A DNA stretch of 64,000 nt from Streptomyces sp. NBC_01428 (GTDB lineage: Bacteria; Actinomycetota; Actinomycetes; Streptomycetales; Streptomycetaceae). The translations under genes and the position numbers were made by a program. A model generated the notes under the pieces. The model saw only the letters and a program-made list of their open reading frames with translations, made no database searches and was not told the DNA's origin. The stretch lies in the NCBI RefSeq assembly GCF_036231965.1, contig NZ_CP109499.1, positions 1,984,001 through 2,048,000 on the forward strand, read 5' to 3'. Positions 1 through 10,639 of the stretch are shown one piece after another (the first letter of the stretch is position 1; every line of letters starts with the position of its first letter).

Positions 1-95
1 GGGGCGGCCCCGGCCGTCGGCGCGGCGGTCACCAGCGCGAGCAGGCACGCGGCTCCGAGCACGGCGGCGCGCGGGAACAACGGGGAACGCGGCAT
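1..95 (-). CDS. Start of a secreted protein (cut by window edge)
   Basis: Only the first 31 codons are in the window. They read as a signal peptide: MPRSPLFPRAAVLG, then a hydrophobic core and an APTAGAA cleavage-type end. GAAAGGGA lies about 8 bases before the ATG. The mature protein is off the window, so its function is unknown; an exported enzyme or binding protein is likely from the leader alone. Confidence 0.55.
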   Translation of the reverse strand, partial: MPRSPLFPRAAVLGAACLLALVTAAPTAGAA

Positions 96-647
96 GACGG
101 GGTCCCTTTCGGGTGAGGAGGACGTGCGCCGCCCGGTGTGGACCACCGGCGGGCGGGCGGACGCCGGGACGGTTCGCCCCCGGGCACCGGGACGTCGTCC
201 CGAGCGGGCCGGCCGGGCGCGGGGCACGGCGGAACGCCCCGCACGGGACGCGGGTCAGGGACGATCGGTTCGGGTCGGGGACGACGGGACGGCGTCGGTG
301 CGGCGGCAGGCCCGCCGGAACGGTGAGATCCCGCTCGGGGGGGCTTTGCGGCCGGGAGGGACGGCTACGTCAGCGACAGAGCGCGCTGGACTGCCGGCAC
401 TGGTCGACATGGCGACGGGCGACGAGCACGACGGACGTGCACCTGATTCCCGTAGCGGCTGTCATGGACACGGATCTTGGCAGGAGGGGGCGGGCATGGA
501 CAAGGACCGGTCCACATCACGGACGCCCGGGCCGCACCCTGCACCGGACAGCTGAACGCCCTGCCCGGCCACCGCCTGTCCGCACCGAACTCGCCCACCC
601 GCACGGCTGGTTCGGCGTCCGGCGGCACGGTGGACGGCCCGAGCCGT
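96..647. other. 552-bp stretch without a supported gene
   Basis: Open frames here are arginine/proline-rich readings typical of non-coding or antisense high-GC DNA, and none has a convincing start with a ribosome site. The right end abuts the stop of a truncated gene, so part of this may be degenerate sequence. The promoter of the secreted-protein gene should lie near its left edge. No clear hairpin, repeat or RNA gene was seen. Confidence 0.5.
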
Positions 648-1292
648 TCAGCGCGCCTCTCCGCGGGCGGAGCGTCTGCCCCAGCGCACGAACTCCTTCT
701 CCGCGTCGCCGGTGGCGGACCACGGCGTCCGGGTGGCGCGCCGCCCGATGATCCGGAACACGTCGGCCGCGACGCCCGCGGTGTCCGCCGTGTCGGCGTA
801 ACAGGCCGCGTGGGCGAGGTAGTTGAGGTCGCGCAGCTCCACCGGCGCCGGCGGCCCCTCCGGGCGCGCGCCGAGCCAGCGCTGCCAGGTGCGCCGTACG
901 TCGTTGACGGCGGCGTCATGACTCCAGTGCCGGCCCATACCGACGACGGCGTCCCGTCGGCCGCCGGCCGCGTCGAGGACGGAGCGGTACTCCTCGACGC
1001 GGGCGTACTGCACCAGCACGGGCAGCGCGCAGCCGGCCGGCGCGACGCCCGCCGCGTCCCGCGCGAAGTCGTACATCAGGCCGTGGGTGCCGTGCCAGCG
1101 CGAGGAGTAGTAGTGCAGGATCTGCAGGTGCCCCTCCATGCTGTACGGGTCCCGTCCGTGCAACTCGTCCCACCAGCGGCCGAGTTCCCTGCGGCGCACG
1201 CCGGACGGGTAGAGGCGCGCGACCGAGACGAGGAAGATCCACGGCGTGGGGTCCTCGGGGTGGGCGTCGGCGGCGCGCAGGCAGGCCAGCAC
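648..1292 (-). pseudogene. Truncated hypothetical protein, C-terminal part
   Basis: The frame reads as a genuine soluble protein rich in Trp, Tyr and His (for example GRWWDELHGRDPYSMEGHL). It resembles a family of uncharacterised Streptomyces proteins with helical repeat-like character. It begins abruptly at a GTG inside a helix-like stretch, with no signal or normal N-terminus. Within about 10 bases the other strand becomes a family-31 glycosidase. This suggests the 5-prime part was lost when the two genes were joined. It may be expressed as a short 214-residue protein, but I read it as a remnant. I do not recognise a function. Confidence 0.5.
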
Positions 1293-1299
1293 CGCCTTG

Positions 1300-2854
1300 T
1301 CGACGCGAACAACTTCGACTGGAACGAGGGCGGTTACAACAACTCGCAGCCCTTCTACCTGTCGAGCGCATCGGCTCGTACACGGCCCTGGTGGGCAAAC
1401 CGTTCATGCCACCGGTGTACGGCCTCGAACCCGGCGACTCCGACTGCTACCTGCACAACGCCAACCGCGGCGAGCGGCACACCCTCGACGCCCTGAAGGT
1501 CGCCGACGGCTACACCGAGCACGACATGCCGCTCGGCTGGATGCTCGTCAACGACGGCTACGGCTGCGGCTACGAGGATCTCGACCGGACCGCCAAGGGC
1601 CTGAACGAGCACGACGCCCAGCTCGGGCTGTGGACCCAGGACGGCATCGACAAACTCGCCGACCAGGTCAAGGCCGGGCAGCGGGTGGCGAAGCTCGACG
1701 TGGCCTGGGTGGGCAACGGCTACGGCTTCGCGCTCGACGCCTGCGACCGGGCGAAGGCCGGGATCGAGGACAACAGCGACGCCCGCGGCTTCGTCTGGCT
1801 GCCGGTGTCCTGGGCGGGCGCCCAGCGCTGCGGCGTCCTGTGGAGCGGCGACCAGAAACTGTCCTGGGACTACATCCGCTGGCAGATCCCCACGTACGCC
1901 GGGGCCACCCTGTCGGGCATCGCGTACAACACCGGTGACGTGGGCTCCATCTACGGCCACGACCCGAAGATGTACGCCCGGGACCTCCAGTGGAAGGCCT
2001 TCCTGCCGGCCGTCATGACCATGGACGGCTGGGCCTCGGACATCACGACGGGCAAGCCGGCCGACCAGCAGCCCTGGCTCGACGGGGAGCCGTACACCTC
2101 CATCAACCGCAAGTACCTCCAGCTCAAGGAGCGCCTGCTCCCCTACATGTACACACTGTCCGCCGAGGCCGCGACGTCGGGCGTCGGCGCCGTACGCCCG
2201 CTCTGGCTGGAGTATCCGGACGACCCGAAGACCCTGGGAGCGGACGCCAGGTACGAGTTCCTCGCGGGCTCCGACTTCCTGGTCGCTCCCGTCTACAAGG
2301 ACTCCGACACCCGGGACGGCATCTATCTGCCGAAGGGCACCTGGACGGACTACTGGACGGGCCGCACGTACCGGGGCCCGACCACCGTCGACGGCTACCA
2401 CGCACCGCTCGACACCCTGCCCCTCTTCGTGAAGGGCGGCTCGATCGTCCCCATGTGGCCCAAGGGCACGACGAGTTGGAAGACCCGTGACCGGAACGAA
2501 CTGGACTGGGACCTGTACCCGAAGGGCGACAGCGGTTACACGCTGTACGAGGACGACGGCGTGACCCGGCACTTCGCCGAGGGAGCCTCGGCGACCCAGC
2601 GCGTCACGGTCGCCGCCCGACGGACCGCGACGACCGTCGACGTCGGCGCGAGCAGGGGGAGTTACCAGGACAAGCCGGCGTCCCGCGCGTACCGCTTCAC
2701 CGTGCACGGCGAGCCGGCGCCCCGGCGGGTACTCCTCGACGGACACCCGCTGCCCCGCACGTCGTGGTCGTACGACAGCGGCACCGGGGTGACCACGGTG
2801 AGCACACCCCGTCTGACGCTGGACCGGGGGTTCACCCTGCGTCTGGTCCGGTAG
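1300..2854 (+). pseudogene. Glycoside hydrolase family 31, broken
   Basis: From 1391 the frame encodes 487 residues of a GH31 TIM-barrel enzyme. It contains KLDVAWVGNGYG with the putative nucleophile Asp, SDARGFVWLPVSWAGAQR, LWSGDQ with the putative acid/base Asp, and a C-terminal beta-sandwich ending at 2854. Just upstream, 1302-1368 encodes another piece of the same family (NNFDWNEGGYNNSQPFYLSS) in a different frame. About 90 residues of normal N-domain appear deleted between the pieces, and everything before 1300 is missing. No ribosome site precedes 1391. The family hydrolyses alpha-glycosides (alpha-glucosidase or alpha-galactosidase). The protein here probably is not made in working form. 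Confidence 0.7.
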
Positions 2855-2863
2855 GAAGGCGGG

Positions 2864-4738
2864 TCAGCGCCCCGGGCGTCCCGTCGCGTGCTGCGCGGCG
2901 AGGCGCACCGGGGCGTTCTGCGCTCCGTATCCGCGGTATCCGCCGTCGCGCTGGACGAGTTCGAAGAAGACGCGGCCGATCGTCTCCGTGTAGCAGTGCC
3001 TGAACTCCCCGTGGGCGTCGCGGTCGTAGAGGATGCCGAGGTCGCGCAGGACGGCGAGTTCCTCCGCGTCGAGGTCGTGCCGGGCGGCCAGGTCGTCGTG
3101 GTAGTTGGCGGGGATGGGCAGCAGTCGGCCGCCGGACGCGCGGAAGCGCCGGGCGGCTTCCGCCACGTCGTCGGTGGCGAGGGCGATGTGCTGGACGCGG
3201 GCTCCGTCGTCCGTCGGGGCGGGGCCGACACCGAGGGCGATCCGGACACTCCCGTCGGCGTTGGTGACGGCGCGGCTGCGGTGCAGGCCGTAGGGGTCGG
3301 CGACGTCCACGCTCTCCTGGCCGGTCAGGCCGAGCACACCGCGGTGGAACAGCGCGGCCTCGTCGAACTGGTGCCAGGGCTGGGTGAGTGCGAGGTGGTC
3401 GATCCGGCTCACGGACCCAGGGCCGGCCGGGCGCGCGGCCGGTGCGCCGGTGCCGACCGGCTCGAAGTCGTCCGTCCACCGGCGGAGTTCGGGACCGGTG
3501 GAGGCCGCCGGCGGGCCGGACGGGGCCGGGGATCCGGTGGGGGCGCAGAAGAAGACCTCCGTTCCGTCGGGCGCTGCCACGGCGTCGAGCGCGGCGTCGT
3601 CGAGAGCCCGGCGGCGCGGCAGCACGGGCGCGAGGAGTGCCTCGGCGCGACGGGCCGCGGCGGCCGGGTCGGGCGACTCCAGGCCGATCGCGGCGAGGGC
3701 CGTGCCGTCTCGCGAGGCGGCCGGACCGGTGTTGACCAGGACGCGGGCCCCGCCCTGCTGCCACAGGTCCACCGGCTTGCCCCGGTGCCGGGCGGTGCGG
3801 GTGAAGCCGAGCGCGCCGAGGAGGCCGGCGACGGGGACGACGTCGGGGGTGACGAGTTCGGCGAAGGCGACACCGGTCGGCACGACGGGGGCGGGCGGCG
3901 CGGCGAGGGCCATCCCGGCGGGGAGGACCGGCCGCGTCCGTTCCTGGAGGACGAGGAGGGAACGCCGGGCGTCGACGGCGGTCGGCCCCGCGGCGGCCTG
4001 CCGGAACACGTCGTTGAACACCTCCAGCGACAACGGGCCCCGGTATCCGGCGCGCAGGACGTGCGCCAGCAGACCGGAGAGGTCGAAGCCGCCCTGCCCG
4101 GGGAAGCAGCGGTAGTGGCGGCTCCACTGGAGGACGTCCATCGCCATCAACGGGGCGTCGGCCAGTTGCAGGAAGAAGATCCGGTCCCCGGGGATGTCCT
4201 CGATCCCCTTGGGGTCGGAGCCGCGCGCCAGGATGTGGAAACTGTCCAGACAGGTGCCGAGGGCCGGATGGCCGGCAGCCTCGACGACGGTCCAGGCATG
4301 GTCGTACGTGTTCACGTGCCGCCCCCAGGCGAGCGCCTCGTAGGCCACCCGGACGCCGAAGTCCTCGGCGAGGCGGGCCAGTCGGTGCAGTTGTTCCGCC
4401 GCGAGCGCGTCGTCGTCGACGGCGAGGGGCGAGACGCTGGAGCACACGAGCACGGTGTCGGCGCCGAGACGTCGCATGAGAGCGAACTTGTGGCGGGCCC
4501 GGCGCAGCGAGCGCGCGAACGCCGCCTCCGGAAGGGCCTCGACGTCACGCATCGGCTGGTACAGATCGATGGTCAGGCCGAGGTCGGCGGTGCGGTCCCG
4601 GATCTCCTCGGGGGTGAGGGGGCTCGCGAGCAGGTCGTTCTCGAAGATCTCCACACCGTCGAAACCCGCGCGGGCGGCGGCGGTGAGCTTCTCGGTCAGC
4701 GAACCGCTGAGGGACACGGTGGCGATGGACGTACGCAC
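2864..4738 (-). CDS. qsuB: 3-dehydroshikimate dehydratase fused to HPPD-like domain
   Basis: Converts 3-dehydroshikimate to protocatechuate, feeding quinate/shikimate into the beta-ketoadipate route. Residues 1-280 are a xylose-isomerase-like TIM barrel with metal ligands visible at E134, D165, Q191 and E239. Residues about 300-624 hold two vicinal-oxygen-chelate repeats like 4-hydroxyphenylpyruvate dioxygenase, with RIDHLAL, RVQHIAL and VFFELVQRDG supplying the H, H, E triad. The length (624) fits bacterial QsuB/QuiC-type fusions. The GTG start at 4738 has AAGGAAG six bases upstream, and a longer in-frame reading to 5131 lies antisense within aroE. The next gene upstream is an AroE-like dehydrogenase on the same strand, so the two are likely one operon. 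Confidence 0.9.
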   Translation of the reverse strand: MRTSIATVSLSGSLTEKLTAAARAGFDGVEIFENDLLASPLTPEEIRDRTADLGLTIDLYQPMRDVEALPEAAFARSLRRARHKFALMRRLGADTVLVCSSVSPLAVDDDALAAEQLHRLARLAEDFGVRVAYEALAWGRHVNTYDHAWTVVEAAGHPALGTCLDSFHILARGSDPKGIEDIPGDRIFFLQLADAPLMAMDVLQWSRHYRCFPGQGGFDLSGLLAHVLRAGYRGPLSLEVFNDVFRQAAAGPTAVDARRSLLVLQERTRPVLPAGMALAAPPAPVVPTGVAFAELVTPDVVPVAGLLGALGFTRTARHRGKPVDLWQQGGARVLVNTGPAASRDGTALAAIGLESPDPAAAARRAEALLAPVLPRRRALDDAALDAVAAPDGTEVFFCAPTGSPAPSGPPAASTGPELRRWTDDFEPVGTGAPAARPAGPGSVSRIDHLALTQPWHQFDEAALFHRGVLGLTGQESVDVADPYGLHRSRAVTNADGSVRIALGVGPAPTDDGARVQHIALATDDVAEAARRFRASGGRLLPIPANYHDDLAARHDLDAEELAVLRDLGILYDRDAHGEFRHCYTETIGRVFFELVQRDGGYRGYGAQNAPVRLAAQHATGRPGR

Positions 4739-4826
4739 GCTGCTTCCTTCCGTAGCCGGGGCAGTCGGGGTGACGGGGGCCGGGGACCGGCCGGAGCGGT
4801 CGGGGCCGGCGCGGTGCGGTCCGCCG

Positions 4827-5711
4827 TCACGCGTTCTCCGCCGCGGGCACCGGGGAGCCCGCCGGCTCGGCGATGTCCGCGAGCATCCGGGCCGGGTCGG
4901 GCTCACGTCCGGTGAAGAGCCGGAAGGCGTCCGCGGCCTGGAAGGCGGCCATGCCGCCTCCGTCGAGGACCGCGCAGCCGGCGGCACGGGCGGCCCGCAC
5001 CAACTCGGTCTCCAGCGGCCGGTAGACCACCTCCGCCACCCACAGCCCGGGACGCAGCAGCCGCGCCGGGAAAGGGAGTCCGGGGTGCGCGGCCATACCG
5101 GTGGGCGTGGCGTGCACGACGCCGTCGGCACGGGCGAGCAGCCCGGCGAGCGCGTCCGGTGCCGCGGCGGCGGCCCGGCCGGTGCCGAAGTGCCGGCGCA
5201 GGGCGGCGGCGAGCCGGGCGGCCCGGTCGGGCAGCGCGTCGACGACGGTGACGTGACCCGCGCCGAGGGTGAGCACCGCGTGGGCGACGGCGGCGCCCGC
5301 GCCGCCCGCGCCCAGCTGGACGACCCGCTCCAGGGACACGTCGGGCAGGCCGCGGGCGAAGGACGCCGCGAAGCCGGTGACGTCCGTGTTGTGGCCGATC
5401 GCCCGGCCGTCCTCGAAGACCACGGTGTTGACCGCGCCGAGGGCCGCCGCCTGCGGGGTGAGGTCGTCGAGGTGGCCGATGACGAGCTGCTTGCAGGGGT
5501 GCGTGATGTTCAGCCCGTCGAAGCCGACGTCGCGTGCCGCGCGGACGAGGTCGCCGACCGCCTCGGGGGCGACGCCGAGCGTGTCGAGGTCGATCAGCCG
5601 GTACAGACAGCGCAGTCCCAGCCGGTCGGCCTCGTGTTCGTGCAGCACCGGGCTGAGCGAGGGACCGATCCCCGAGCCGATCAGGCCGACGAGGTACGAG
5701 GTCTGGGACAC
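4827..5711 (-). CDS. Shikimate/quinate dehydrogenase, AroE family
   Basis: Cytosolic NAD(P)-dependent dehydrogenase of 294 residues. The substrate-binding S18-L-S20 motif, catalytic K74 in NITHPCKQ and D110 in GHNTDVTGF are present, and QLGAGGAGAA is the Rossmann glycine loop. The neighbours (dehydroshikimate dehydratase downstream, MHS transporter nearby) point to catabolic quinate/shikimate oxidation, like corynebacterial QsuD, rather than aromatic biosynthesis. The GTG start has GGAGG seven bases upstream. A TetR box lies between this gene and the divergent regulator. Confidence 0.88.
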   Translation of the reverse strand: MSQTSYLVGLIGSGIGPSLSPVLHEHEADRLGLRCLYRLIDLDTLGVAPEAVGDLVRAARDVGFDGLNITHPCKQLVIGHLDDLTPQAAALGAVNTVVFEDGRAIGHNTDVTGFAASFARGLPDVSLERVVQLGAGGAGAAVAHAVLTLGAGHVTVVDALPDRAARLAAALRRHFGTGRAAAAAPDALAGLLARADGVVHATPTGMAAHPGLPFPARLLRPGLWVAEVVYRPLETELVRAARAAGCAVLDGGGMAAFQAADAFRLFTGREPDPARMLADIAEPAGSPVPAAENA

Positions 5712-5752
5712 GGCGGGCCTCCGGCGAGGACGACTGACGCTGACGACAGGGT

Positions 5753-5776
5753 TAATGTACGAACTGGTTCGTTAGT
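5753..5776. promoter_or_regulatory. TetR operator, aroE/regulator intergenic region
   Basis: The core is ACGAAC-TG-GTTCGT at 5759-5772, a perfect 6-bp inverted repeat. Read on the minus strand, the 24-bp segment matches 6645-6668 at 18 positions (ACTAACnAnCCAGT, then nnGTnnATTA). It sits between the divergent aroE-like gene and the tetR gene and so could control both. Confidence 0.7.
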
Positions 5777-5894
5777 CATATCAAGGCGTCCGCCCGATGG
5801 GAAGGGAGGCGGCGGGAGGGGACCGCGCGCGCCCGCTCCGCCGCACCCTGCTTCTAGAATCGCGGGCACCGACCGTCTCGCCCGAAGGAACCCG

Positions 5895-6560
5895 ATGACC
5901 AGCGTCGAAGAACCGGCACGACCCGGCGGCCGCATCCGCGACGCCGCCCGCACCCGGGCCGAGATTCTTGACGTGGCGACCCAGGAGTTCTCCCGTGCCG
6001 GCTTCGCGGGCGCCCGGGTCGACGAGATCGCCGCCCGCACCAGCACCACGAAGCGGATGATCTACTACTACTTCGGCGGCAAGGAACAGCTCTTCACGGC
6101 GGTCCTGGAGCGGGCGTACACGGTCATCCGGCAGGCCGAACAGAAGCTGGACGTCGAGCATCTCGACCCGGTCGCGGCCATCCGCAGACTCGCCGAGCTG
6201 ACCTTCGACCACCACGAGGCGCACCCCGACTTCATCCGCCTGGTGAGCATCGAGAACATCCACGAGGCCGAACACATCGTCGCCTCGGACGAGTTGGGCA
6301 GCATCGGCTCGCCCGCACTCGACGTGATCGGCCGGATCCTGGCGACCGGCCGCGCGTCGGGGCTGTTCACGGCCGACGTCGACGCCGTGGACCTGCACGC
6401 GATGATCAGTTCCTTCTGCTTCTTCCGGGTCTCCAACCGGCATACGTTCGGCGCCCTGTTCGGCCGCGACCTGGTCGCCGCCGACCAGCGGGACCGCTAC
6501 CGGGCGATGCTCGGCGACATGGTCATCGCCTATCTCACCGCGGACCGCACGGCCGGCTGA
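5895..6560 (+). CDS. TetR/AcrR regulator of the shikimate locus
   Basis: A 221-residue TetR-family repressor. The N-terminal helix-turn-helix spans about residues 18-64 (RAEILDVATQEFSRAGF, then TTKRMIYYYFGGKEQLF). The C-terminal ligand domain is all helical. The start ATG has GAAGGA seven bases upstream. It is divergent from the aroE-qsuB operon and followed by the transporter gene. Identical-type boxes before both units suggest it represses catabolism and uptake until an aromatic precursor or intermediate binds; the effector is inferred, not seen. Confidence 0.88.
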   Translation: MTSVEEPARPGGRIRDAARTRAEILDVATQEFSRAGFAGARVDEIAARTSTTKRMIYYYFGGKEQLFTAVLERAYTVIRQAEQKLDVEHLDPVAAIRRLAELTFDHHEAHPDFIRLVSIENIHEAEHIVASDELGSIGSPALDVIGRILATGRASGLFTADVDAVDLHAMISSFCFFRVSNRHTFGALFGRDLVAADQRDRYRAMLGDMVIAYLTADRTAG

Positions 6561-6644
6561 ACGGCCCGCCGAGCGCGGGGAGATCCTTCGGCACGACCCC
6601 TTGACACCCGGGAAACGTCGGCGCACCATCCGTAGCCAGTCGCT

Positions 6645-6668
6645 ACTAACTATCCAGTGGGTTAATTA
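6645..6668. promoter_or_regulatory. Second TetR operator, before the MHS transporter
   Basis: ACTAACTATCCAGT followed by GGGTTAATTA, about 125 bases before the transporter start. It aligns with the minus-strand reading of 5753-5776 at 18 of 24 positions. A TTGACA hexamer lies at 6601-6606, but no good -10 partner was found at the usual spacing. Confidence 0.6.
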
Positions 6669-6793
6669 GCCGGAACAGCAGGCGCCACACGATCCCGCTC
6701 CCGGCACGGCCGACCCGTACACCCCCAGGGTCCCGGCACCACTCCCCTGGCACCGCCGCACTCCCGTCCCCGGAGTTCCCCGAAGGAGCAGCC

Positions 6794-8146
6794 GTGTCCG
6801 ATCCCGCCACCCCGCTCACCGCGCCACCGGGCCAGCCGAAGAAGGCCGCGACGGCCGCCTGGATCGGCAGCGCCCTGGAGTACTACGACTTCTTCATCTA
6901 CGGCAGCGCCGCGGCCCTGATCTTCCCGAAGGTCTTCTTCGACGACTCGGACCCGGCCGACGCGACCCTCCTCTCGCTCGCCACCTTCGGGGTGGCCTAC
7001 GCGGCCCGGCCCGTCGGCGCGCTGTTCCTCGGCCACTTCGGCGACCGCGTCGGCCGCAAGAAGATCATGGTCTTCACGCTGATCCTGATGGGGCTCTCGA
7101 CGTTCCTGATCGGCTGCCTGCCGACGCGCGACCAGGTCGGCGGCCTCGCTCCGGTGCTGCTCGTCCTGTGCCGCGTCCTCCAGGGCATCTCGGCGGCCGG
7201 CGAGCAGGCCAGCGCCAACTCGATGACGCTGGAACACGCGCCGCCGGGCCGGCGCGGCTTCTTCACCAGCTTCACCCTCAGCGGCACCCAGGGCGGCCAG
7301 CTCCTGGCGACCCTCGTCTTCCTGCCGATCGCCGCGCTGCCCGAGGACCAGTTGCTCTCGTGGGGCTGGCGCGTGCCCTTCTGGGCGAGCGTCGCGGTCG
7401 CCGTGGTCGGCTACGTCATCCGCCGCACGCTCCAGGAGACCCCGGCCTTCACGCAGCAGGCCGCGACGGAGGGCGTCGTGAAGCTGCCGCTCGGCGTGCT
7501 CTTCCGCGACCACTGGGCGGACGTGCTGCGGGTGATCGCCGGTGCGCTGATCGCGTCGGTCAGCACGATCTTCACCGTGTGGGCACTGGCCTACGGCACC
7601 AGTGACGCCGTCGGCCTGTCCCGGACGCAGATGCTGTGGGTGGGCGCGCTGGCCAACGTGGTCGCGCTCGGCGCGATTCCCGCCTGGGCCACGCTCTCGG
7701 ACCGCATCGGCCGCCGTCCGGTGTACCTGATCGGCGCCGCCGGCAGCGCCGTCCTGATGACCGCCTACCTGTGGGCGATCTCCACCGGCTCGTACGCCCT
7801 GGTCATGCTGTTCGGCATCCTCGCGTTCGGCGTCGTCTACAGCGCGGCGAACGGTGTCTGGCCGTCGTTCTACGGCGAGATGTTCTCCACCCGGGTCCGG
7901 CTGTCCGGCATGGCCATCGGCACGCAGATCGGCTTCGCGGTCGCGGGGTTCGCCGTCACGTTCGCGGCGCGGATCGCGGGTCCGGACGGCGACGACTGGT
8001 CGGCGGTGGCCCTGTTCACCGCGGCCCTGTGCGTCCCGCCGGTGATCGCCGTGCTCACCGCCCGCGAGACGCACAAGGTGCCGACCGAGCACCTCGGCGA
8101 GGGGCCGCGGGACGAGGCGGTCCGGCGGACCACGGTCGCCGCCTGA
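6794..8146 (+). CDS. MHS-family transporter (shikimate/aromatic acid type)
   Basis: A 450-residue, 12-helix major facilitator of the metabolite:H+ symporter type. Family signatures are [13 protein letters not shown] near the start, [13 protein letters not shown] in the 2-3 loop, [11 protein letters not shown] in helix 4 and [13 protein letters not shown] in the 8-9 loop. It is most like ShiA and proline/betaine or dicarboxylate carriers. The shared operator and neighbours suggest uptake of shikimate, quinate or dehydroshikimate. The GTG start has GAAGGAG seven bases upstream. Confidence 0.88.
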   Translation: MSDPATPLTAPPGQPKKAATAAWIGSALEYYDFFIYGSAAALIFPKVFFDDSDPADATLLSLATFGVAYAARPVGALFLGHFGDRVGRKKIMVFTLILMGLSTFLIGCLPTRDQVGGLAPVLLVLCRVLQGISAAGEQASANSMTLEHAPPGRRGFFTSFTLSGTQGGQLLATLVFLPIAALPEDQLLSWGWRVPFWASVAVAVVGYVIRRTLQETPAFTQQAATEGVVKLPLGVLFRDHWADVLRVIAGALIASVSTIFTVWALAYGTSDAVGLSRTQMLWVGALANVVALGAIPAWATLSDRIGRRPVYLIGAAGSAVLMTAYLWAISTGSYALVMLFGILAFGVVYSAANGVWPSFYGEMFSTRVRLSGMAIGTQIGFAVAGFAVTFAARIAGPDGDDWSAVALFTAALCVPPVIAVLTARETHKVPTEHLGEGPRDEAVRRTTVAA

Positions 8147-8414
8147 TCCGACGGCCCCGACCGCCCCGACCGCCCCGACGGCACAGGCACGTTCACCGGC
8201 CCTTCACAGCAAGCCACTTGAGGCAACATCAGGTATTGACCGACGATCAGAGCACCCGCGACGCTCTGGTCTGCGGCACCCTGGAGAGGGGCTCCGCGCA
8301 CCCCGGCCGGGTTCAGGGGCGGCCGGTGTGCGCGGAGTGCCCGTCGCGGGCGGGAACAGCGGAGCCGCACACCACCGATGCCGCCTGCCCCCGGGGACGT
8401 CCGGTGATCGGGCG

Positions 8415-9014
8415 TCAGGGGGCCACTCCCCCGCGTGCCGCGTCGAGCAGGGGCCCCAGTTCGCGGGTCACGGCGGTCAGGGCGCGTACGTCGCGTTCGG
8501 CCCGGGCGATGAGCAGCGCGCCCTCCAGCGCGCTGATCATCACGGTGGCGAGCGGTTCGGCGCGTTCGCCGGGGACGCCCATCCCGGCGAGGGCCTCGGC
8601 GACCGGACGGGTCCAGCGCGCGAAGGCGGCGGCTGCGGCGGCCCTGGTCGCGTCGGCGGACTCGGCGCAGTCGACGGTGGCCGCCGCGACCGGACACCCC
8701 GAGACGAAGCCCGTCGCCCGGAGCTCCTCGGTCCACTGCCCCACCATCGCCGCGAACAGCCCGGAGGGCGTCGGCTCCGGCAGCGCCGCGAGGAAGCGGG
8801 CGACCCGGTTGCCCGCATAGCGGCCGGCCCAGTCCACGGCCTCGTTGACCAACTGCTCCTTGCCGCCGGGGAAGTAGTGCTGGAGCGAGCCACGGGGTGC
8901 GCCCGCGTGCTCGGCCACGTCCCGCATCCCCGTCGCGGTCACCCCGTCGCGCCGGACGAGCTGCGCCGCGCTGAACACCATGCGCTCGCGCGGCCCGCGT
9001 TCGGGTTGCGCCAT
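8415..9014 (-). CDS. TetR/AcrR family regulator
   Basis: A 199-residue repressor with an N-terminal helix-turn-helix ([20 protein letters not shown], then [13 protein letters not shown]). The C-terminal domain resembles the LmrA/YxaF type ([15 protein letters not shown]). The start was placed at the ATG directly before [10 protein letters not shown]; upstream codons run through the operator region. It is divergent from the 9162 dehydrogenase, with two palindromic boxes between them, so autoregulation plus control of the dehydrogenase is likely. Confidence 0.87.
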   Translation of the reverse strand: MAQPERGPRERMVFSAAQLVRRDGVTATGMRDVAEHAGAPRGSLQHYFPGGKEQLVNEAVDWAGRYAGNRVARFLAALPEPTPSGLFAAMVGQWTEELRATGFVSGCPVAAATVDCAESADATRAAAAAAFARWTRPVAEALAGMGVPGERAEPLATVMISALEGALLIARAERDVRALTAVTRELGPLLDAARGGVAP

Positions 9015-9055
9015 TACCGACCTCCCGTGCCGACCGACCTGTCGCACCCTATCCA

Positions 9056-9100
9056 CTATGACGGCTGTCATGAAGCCGTCTACTATGACCGCTGTCATAG
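9056..9100. promoter_or_regulatory. Tandem TetR operators
   Basis: The first copy is 9056-9073 (core ATGAC-GGCT-GTCAT). The second, 9083-9100, is CTATGAC-CGCT-GTCATAG, a perfect 7-bp inverted repeat. The repeats are 27 bases apart in the same orientation and lie between the divergent tetR and dehydrogenase genes. Confidence 0.75.
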
Positions 9101-9161
9101 GCGGTGGTGGAGGCGACGGCCCGCGGACGGGCCCGCGCTCCGGCCGGAGAGGCGGTTCCTG

Positions 9162-10559
<1,398 letters not shown>

Positions 10560-10600
10560 TCACCCGTCCGGCCGTTCCCCGATCACGCGCGCCACGACCG

Positions 10601-10639
10601 GTAGACACTGTCTACCCACTCCTGGTAGACAGTGTCTAT
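10601..10639. promoter_or_regulatory. Tandem palindromic TetR operators overlapping a start codon
   Basis: 10601-10615 is GTAGACA-C-TGTCTAC, a perfect 7-bp inverted repeat. 10625-10639 is GTAGACA-G-TGTCTAT. Centres are 24 bases apart. The second copy runs into the ATG (10638) of the downstream tetR. TAGACA hexamers at 10602 and 10626 are 18 bases apart, so each box could cover a -35 or -10 element (inference). Confidence 0.8.

Noticed and set aside
2888..4915. 675-codon plus-strand open frame
   Set aside because: Antisense to the dehydroshikimate dehydratase; Gly/Arg/Val-rich with no family motif or ribosome site.
6662..8092. 476-codon minus-strand frame
   Set aside because: Antisense of the MHS transporter; composition (Asp/Arg/Gly/Gln) is the usual shadow pattern.
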